Shown: piece after piece, positions 14,972-16,474 of the stretch
How positions within the stretch are numbered: the first letter of the stretch is position 1
How the letters are laid out: every line of letters begins with the position of its first letter
NCBI GenBank assembly: GCA_903872255.1
Contig: CAIQJW010000264.1
Coordinates: forward strand, 1 to 16,474
Length of the DNA: 16,474 nucleotides
Origin: an uncultured delta proteobacterium
GTDB lineage: Bacteria; Desulfobacterota; Syntrophorhabdia; Syntrophorhabdales; Syntrophorhabdaceae
Direction of reading: 5' to 3'
Position numbers and translations under genes: made by a program
The notes under the pieces: model-generated
Seen by the model: the letters and a program-made list of their open reading frames with translations, nothing else
What the model was told of the DNA's origin: nothing
Databases searched by the model: none

Positions 14972-15250
14972 TCAACCGGTTAGACGATCAGCATGTCTTT
15001 CGGACACCCTGAGTTTCTTGCTCAGGGTGTTCCTGTTTATGCCGAGGAGCTTTGCAGCCTTCGAGATGTTATTGTCGCTTATTCTGAGCGCCGCCTGAAT
15101 GAAGACATTCTCCACGTGGGACAACATCTTGAGATAGACGTCATCGGTGTCATTAAGCTTTGATAACAATATCTTTTCCGCAATAACTTCAAGCCGTAAA
15201 TCAAGGATTGAATACAAATCATGAATACTATTATTCATATTAGATTCCAT
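14972..15250 (-). CDS. Small Fis-family DNA-binding protein
   Basis: A 92-residue protein whose second half is a Fis-type helix-turn-helix, NISKAAKLLGINRNTLSKKL (61-80). The core GINRNTLSKKL closely matches the GINRGTLRKKL of enterobacterial Fis. The preceding helices (LSHVENVFIQAALRI) line up with Fis helices too, and total length is close to the usual 98. It is therefore likely a true small Fis-like homodimer (nucleoid/regulatory), not a detached NtrC C-terminus. The start is ATG 15250 or the ATG four codons on (15238); neither has a strong ribosome site. It has its own good promoter and converges with leuB, six bases apart. It is not next to dusB, the usual fis neighbour. Confidence 0.8.
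   Translation of the reverse strand: MESNMNNSIHDLYSILDLRLEVIAEKILLSKLNDTDDVYLKMLSHVENVFIQAALRISDNNISKAAKLLGINRNTLSKKLRVSERHADRLTG
15004..15030. repeat. Perfect ten-base inverted repeat inside the Fis-like gene's last codons
   Basis: ACACCCTGAG (15004-15013) and CTCAGGGTGT (15021-15030) flank seven bases. It encodes the TLSKKLRV segment of the recognition helix on the minus strand and lies 39 bases after the leuB stop on the plus strand. It lacks a good T-tract on either side, so it is not a clear intrinsic terminator, but it may end or protect the leuB transcript. Confidence 0.6.
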
Positions 15251-15286
15251 ATGTGTAAGCCGTTTGTCGGGAAATTATTAAAGTAT

Positions 15287-15315
15287 ATTAGAAAGAATTT
15301 GTGGTCCGGTGTCAA
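15287..15315 (-). promoter_or_regulatory. Predicted sigma70-type promoter of the Fis-like gene
   Basis: On the minus strand: TTGACA (15310-15315), a 17-base spacer, TCTAAT (15287-15292); perfect -35 and five of six in the -10. Start near 15280, leader about 30 bases. Confidence 0.7.
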
Positions 15316-15471
15316 TCATTATCGTAGAAAAAATGTTACTGGTCGGCTGGAGGAGGTAAAGCCCTGTAAAATCAGATTGTTGCGGTATTCCATAGAAGGA
15401 CTGGGTCTTCTATAAGTACTGATAATGGATATTATGTTAACTTATATCTCACCGATATTCCCGCACGTAAC

Positions 15472-15550
15472 TGGTAAGTACCACGACATCGTGGACAACT
15501 ACTATTTTGTCGTACCGCACTACCACCGCCGTCACCCCGGCTTGCCGGGG
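15472..15550. repeat. Palindromic element: imperfect dyad plus GC-rich hairpin
   Basis: Outer arms TGGTA (15472-15476) ... ACGACA (15483-15488) are mirrored by TGTCGT (15508-15513) ... TACCA (15521-15525). Within the left half lies a perfect palindrome, CCACGA-CA-TCGTGG (15481-15494). A separate GC-rich hairpin follows, CCCCGG (15535-15540), CTTG, CCGGGG (15545-15550). The GC hairpin with its flanking GTCA and TCCAG resembles dispersed REP-like intergenic repeats of bacteria in form. Whether copies exist elsewhere cannot be told from this window. Confidence 0.55.
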
Positions 15551-15597
15551 TCCAGTGTCTTTGTCTTTGCATGCTCAGGTTGCTCAAACACATTGTG

Positions 15598-15625
15598 TTG
15601 ACAAAAACAATCAATCGGATATGAT
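15598..15625 (+). promoter_or_regulatory. Predicted sigma70-type promoter of the HtrA-like protease gene
   Basis: TTGACA (15598-15603), a 16-base spacer, TATGAT (15620-15625); perfect -35 and five of six in the -10. Transcription should begin at about 15631-15633, very close to the coding region. Confidence 0.75.
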
Positions 15626-15633
15626 ATTTCTTG

Positions 15634-15641
15634 CGGGGTGA
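15634..15641 (+). promoter_or_regulatory. Ribosome binding site that points to a non-standard start at 15646
   Basis: CGGGGTGA (15634-15641) closely matches the anti-Shine-Dalgarno complement GGAGGTGA. Measured from the aligned GGAGG core, the ATA codon at 15646 lies seven bases on, the ideal distance. No ATG, GTG or TTG in the protease frame lies at a suitable distance downstream. Confidence 0.45.
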
Positions 15642-15645
15642 AAAT

Positions 15646-16474
15646 ATAGACCCAAATCTAAAAAGATCTTTCGAAATCCTTGGGATCAGCGAGAACTCCA
15701 CATTGCATGAGGCTGAGGCTGCGTACCGGGCCTTGAGCCAGAAGGCCTCATGGAGCGATATCAAGGAGCTCAATTGGGCCTTCGAGTCAATAAAGGAATA
15801 TTTTGCGATCCATGTCCCATCCGCTGCCCCCGGTGATCTAAGGACTGAACCTCCCGTTGAGCCGGCTATGACCTTAAGCACCGGATCATCCGGCGCAAAA
15901 TTATATGTCATCGCCGGTATTGTTTGCGTCCTGGTCGTTATCATGGCAATTTTTATGCTCAAAGGCAGCAGGTTCTTCAGATCATCTGATTCCGGCGAAA
16001 TATCTTCGCTTGTGAAAGTTGTGAAACCCTCAATAGTGACTATTCTTACGGAGGATACTCCCCGTGGTTCAGGGTTTGTAGTCACTAATGACGGCTATAT
16101 AGTCACAAATGCCCATGTTATGCGGGAAAAAACGGGCAAGGCCACCTTTTCCGATGGCTCTTCAACTGATGTCAGCCTTGTTTTTGTCGATCCCGAGATG
16201 GATTTCGCCCTGCTGAAGGCGGCAGATCCGCGTACGTATCCCTATTTAAGGCTGGGAAACAGCTCATCGTGCGCTGAGGGTGACACCGTTATAGCGGCAG
16301 GGACCCCGCTGTCTTTCCAGACAACCTTCACACGCGGGATCATCAGCGCCGTAAAACGTTCCTTCCCGGCATATAAAGCAACTTTTATTCAGACCGACGC
16401 CGCGTTAAGCCCGGGTAACAGCGGCGGCCCGCTCATAAATATGAAAGGCGACGTTATCGGCATCAATTCATTGA
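15646..16474 (+). CDS. Membrane-anchored HtrA/DegP-type serine protease with J-domain-like N-terminus (3' end outside window)
   Basis: At least 276 residues. Residues about 5-53 (LKRSFEILGISENS, EAEAAYRALSQ, ELNWAFESIKEYF) look like a J-domain with its HPD loop missing. A proline-rich linker follows, then one transmembrane helix (86-105, LYVIAGIVCVLVVIMAIFML). The rest is a trypsin-like protease domain, RGSGFVVTNDGYIVTNAHV onward, with the full catalytic triad H157 (TNAHV), D186 (DPEMDFALLK) and S259 (SPGNSGGPL). The protease would face the periplasm if the N-terminus is cytoplasmic. Any PDZ domain would lie past the window end. The frame runs from a stop at 15622. The only ordinary start near the front is TTG 15631, at the predicted transcription start; the ribosome site favours ATA 15646, giving a protein opening DPNLKRSFEIL after the initiator. 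Family certain; exact start uncertain. Confidence 0.85.
   Translation, partial: MDPNLKRSFEILGISENSTLHEAEAAYRALSQKASWSDIKELNWAFESIKEYFAIHVPSAAPGDLRTEPPVEPAMTLSTGSSGAKLYVIAGIVCVLVVIMAIFMLKGSRFFRSSDSGEISSLVKVVKPSIVTILTEDTPRGSGFVVTNDGYIVTNAHVMREKTGKATFSDGSSTDVSLVFVDPEMDFALLKAADPRTYPYLRLGNSSSCAEGDTVIAAGTPLSFQTTFTRGIISAVKRSFPAYKATFIQTDAALSPGNSGGPLINMKGDVIGINSL

Larger units (their letters stand above)
15251..15645. other. Intergenic region between the Fis-like gene and the htrA-like gene
   Basis: About 395 bases without a supported gene. It holds the promoter of the Fis-like gene (15287-15315), an isolated GGAGGAGGT (15349-15357) with no credible reading frame after it, a palindromic element (15472-15550) and the protease promoter (15598-15625). 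The short plus-strand frame 15221-15415 overlaps the Fis-like gene antisense and shows no family resemblance. Confidence 0.7.

Noticed and set aside
15221..15415. Plus-strand frame of 64 codons
   Set aside because: Begins antisense within the Fis-like gene, no ribosome site at its start, no similarity recognised.
15432..16085. Minus-strand frame of 217 codons
   Set aside because: Antisense to the protease gene and through the palindromic element; no domain.
1..16474. CRISPR arrays, insertion sequences, phage or toxin-antitoxin genes
   Set aside because: No regularly spaced repeats, transposase, integrase or matching small gene pairs were found by reading.

Overview
The window looks like chromosomal DNA of a strictly or mostly anaerobic, diderm bacterium of roughly balanced GC content. 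An outer-membrane TonB-dependent receptor implies two membranes. The pyruvate:ferredoxin oxidoreductase subunits (PorD/A/B) imply anaerobic, ferredoxin-based carbon metabolism. Together with a Fis-like protein, RodZ, a stand-alone IMP cyclohydrolase and the style of the LeuB-like protein, this fits Desulfobacterota/Syntrophia-type or Nitrospirota-type bacteria best. That placement is inference; there is no rRNA in the window. No phage, transposon or CRISPR array is seen.

Layout. (1) 1-3700, minus strand: a cobalamin-uptake operon. It starts with a B12 riboswitch (about 3507-3669), followed by a BtuB-like TonB-dependent receptor, a DUF71/COG2102 PP-loop ATPase of the type proposed to act in B12 salvage, and a BtuF-like periplasmic binding protein cut by the window edge. 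(2) 3797-4856, plus strand: a PaaI-type hotdog thioesterase overlapping a COG2231/MagIII-like HhH-GPD DNA glycosylase. (3) 4853-6274, minus strand: purM, with a promoter so close to its GTG start that the mRNA may be leaderless, and a GYD-domain protein with its own promoter. (4) 6550-8944, plus strand: porD-porA-porB, translationally coupled, closed by a strong intrinsic terminator; the gamma subunit is not here. (5) 9170-9931: RodZ. (6) 9971-10821, minus strand: tRNA-Val(CAC) followed by yebC. (7) 10919-11839: a COG0731 radical SAM protein. (8) 11988-14965: an IMP cyclohydrolase-only PurH, PurD and a LeuB-like dehydrogenase in one apparent operon. (9) 14972-15250, minus strand: a small Fis homologue. 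(10) 15251-15645: an intergenic region with promoters and palindromes. (11) From 15646: a membrane-anchored HtrA/DegP-type protease with an unusual J-domain-like N-terminus and no ordinary start codon, cut by the window end.

Most of the window is conserved housekeeping. No wholly new multi-gene system is evident. The parts most worth following up are the protease (architecture and start codon), the DUF71 protein inside a riboswitch-controlled B12 operon, the near-leaderless purM, the missing PorC, the split PurH, and the palindromic element at 15472-15550.
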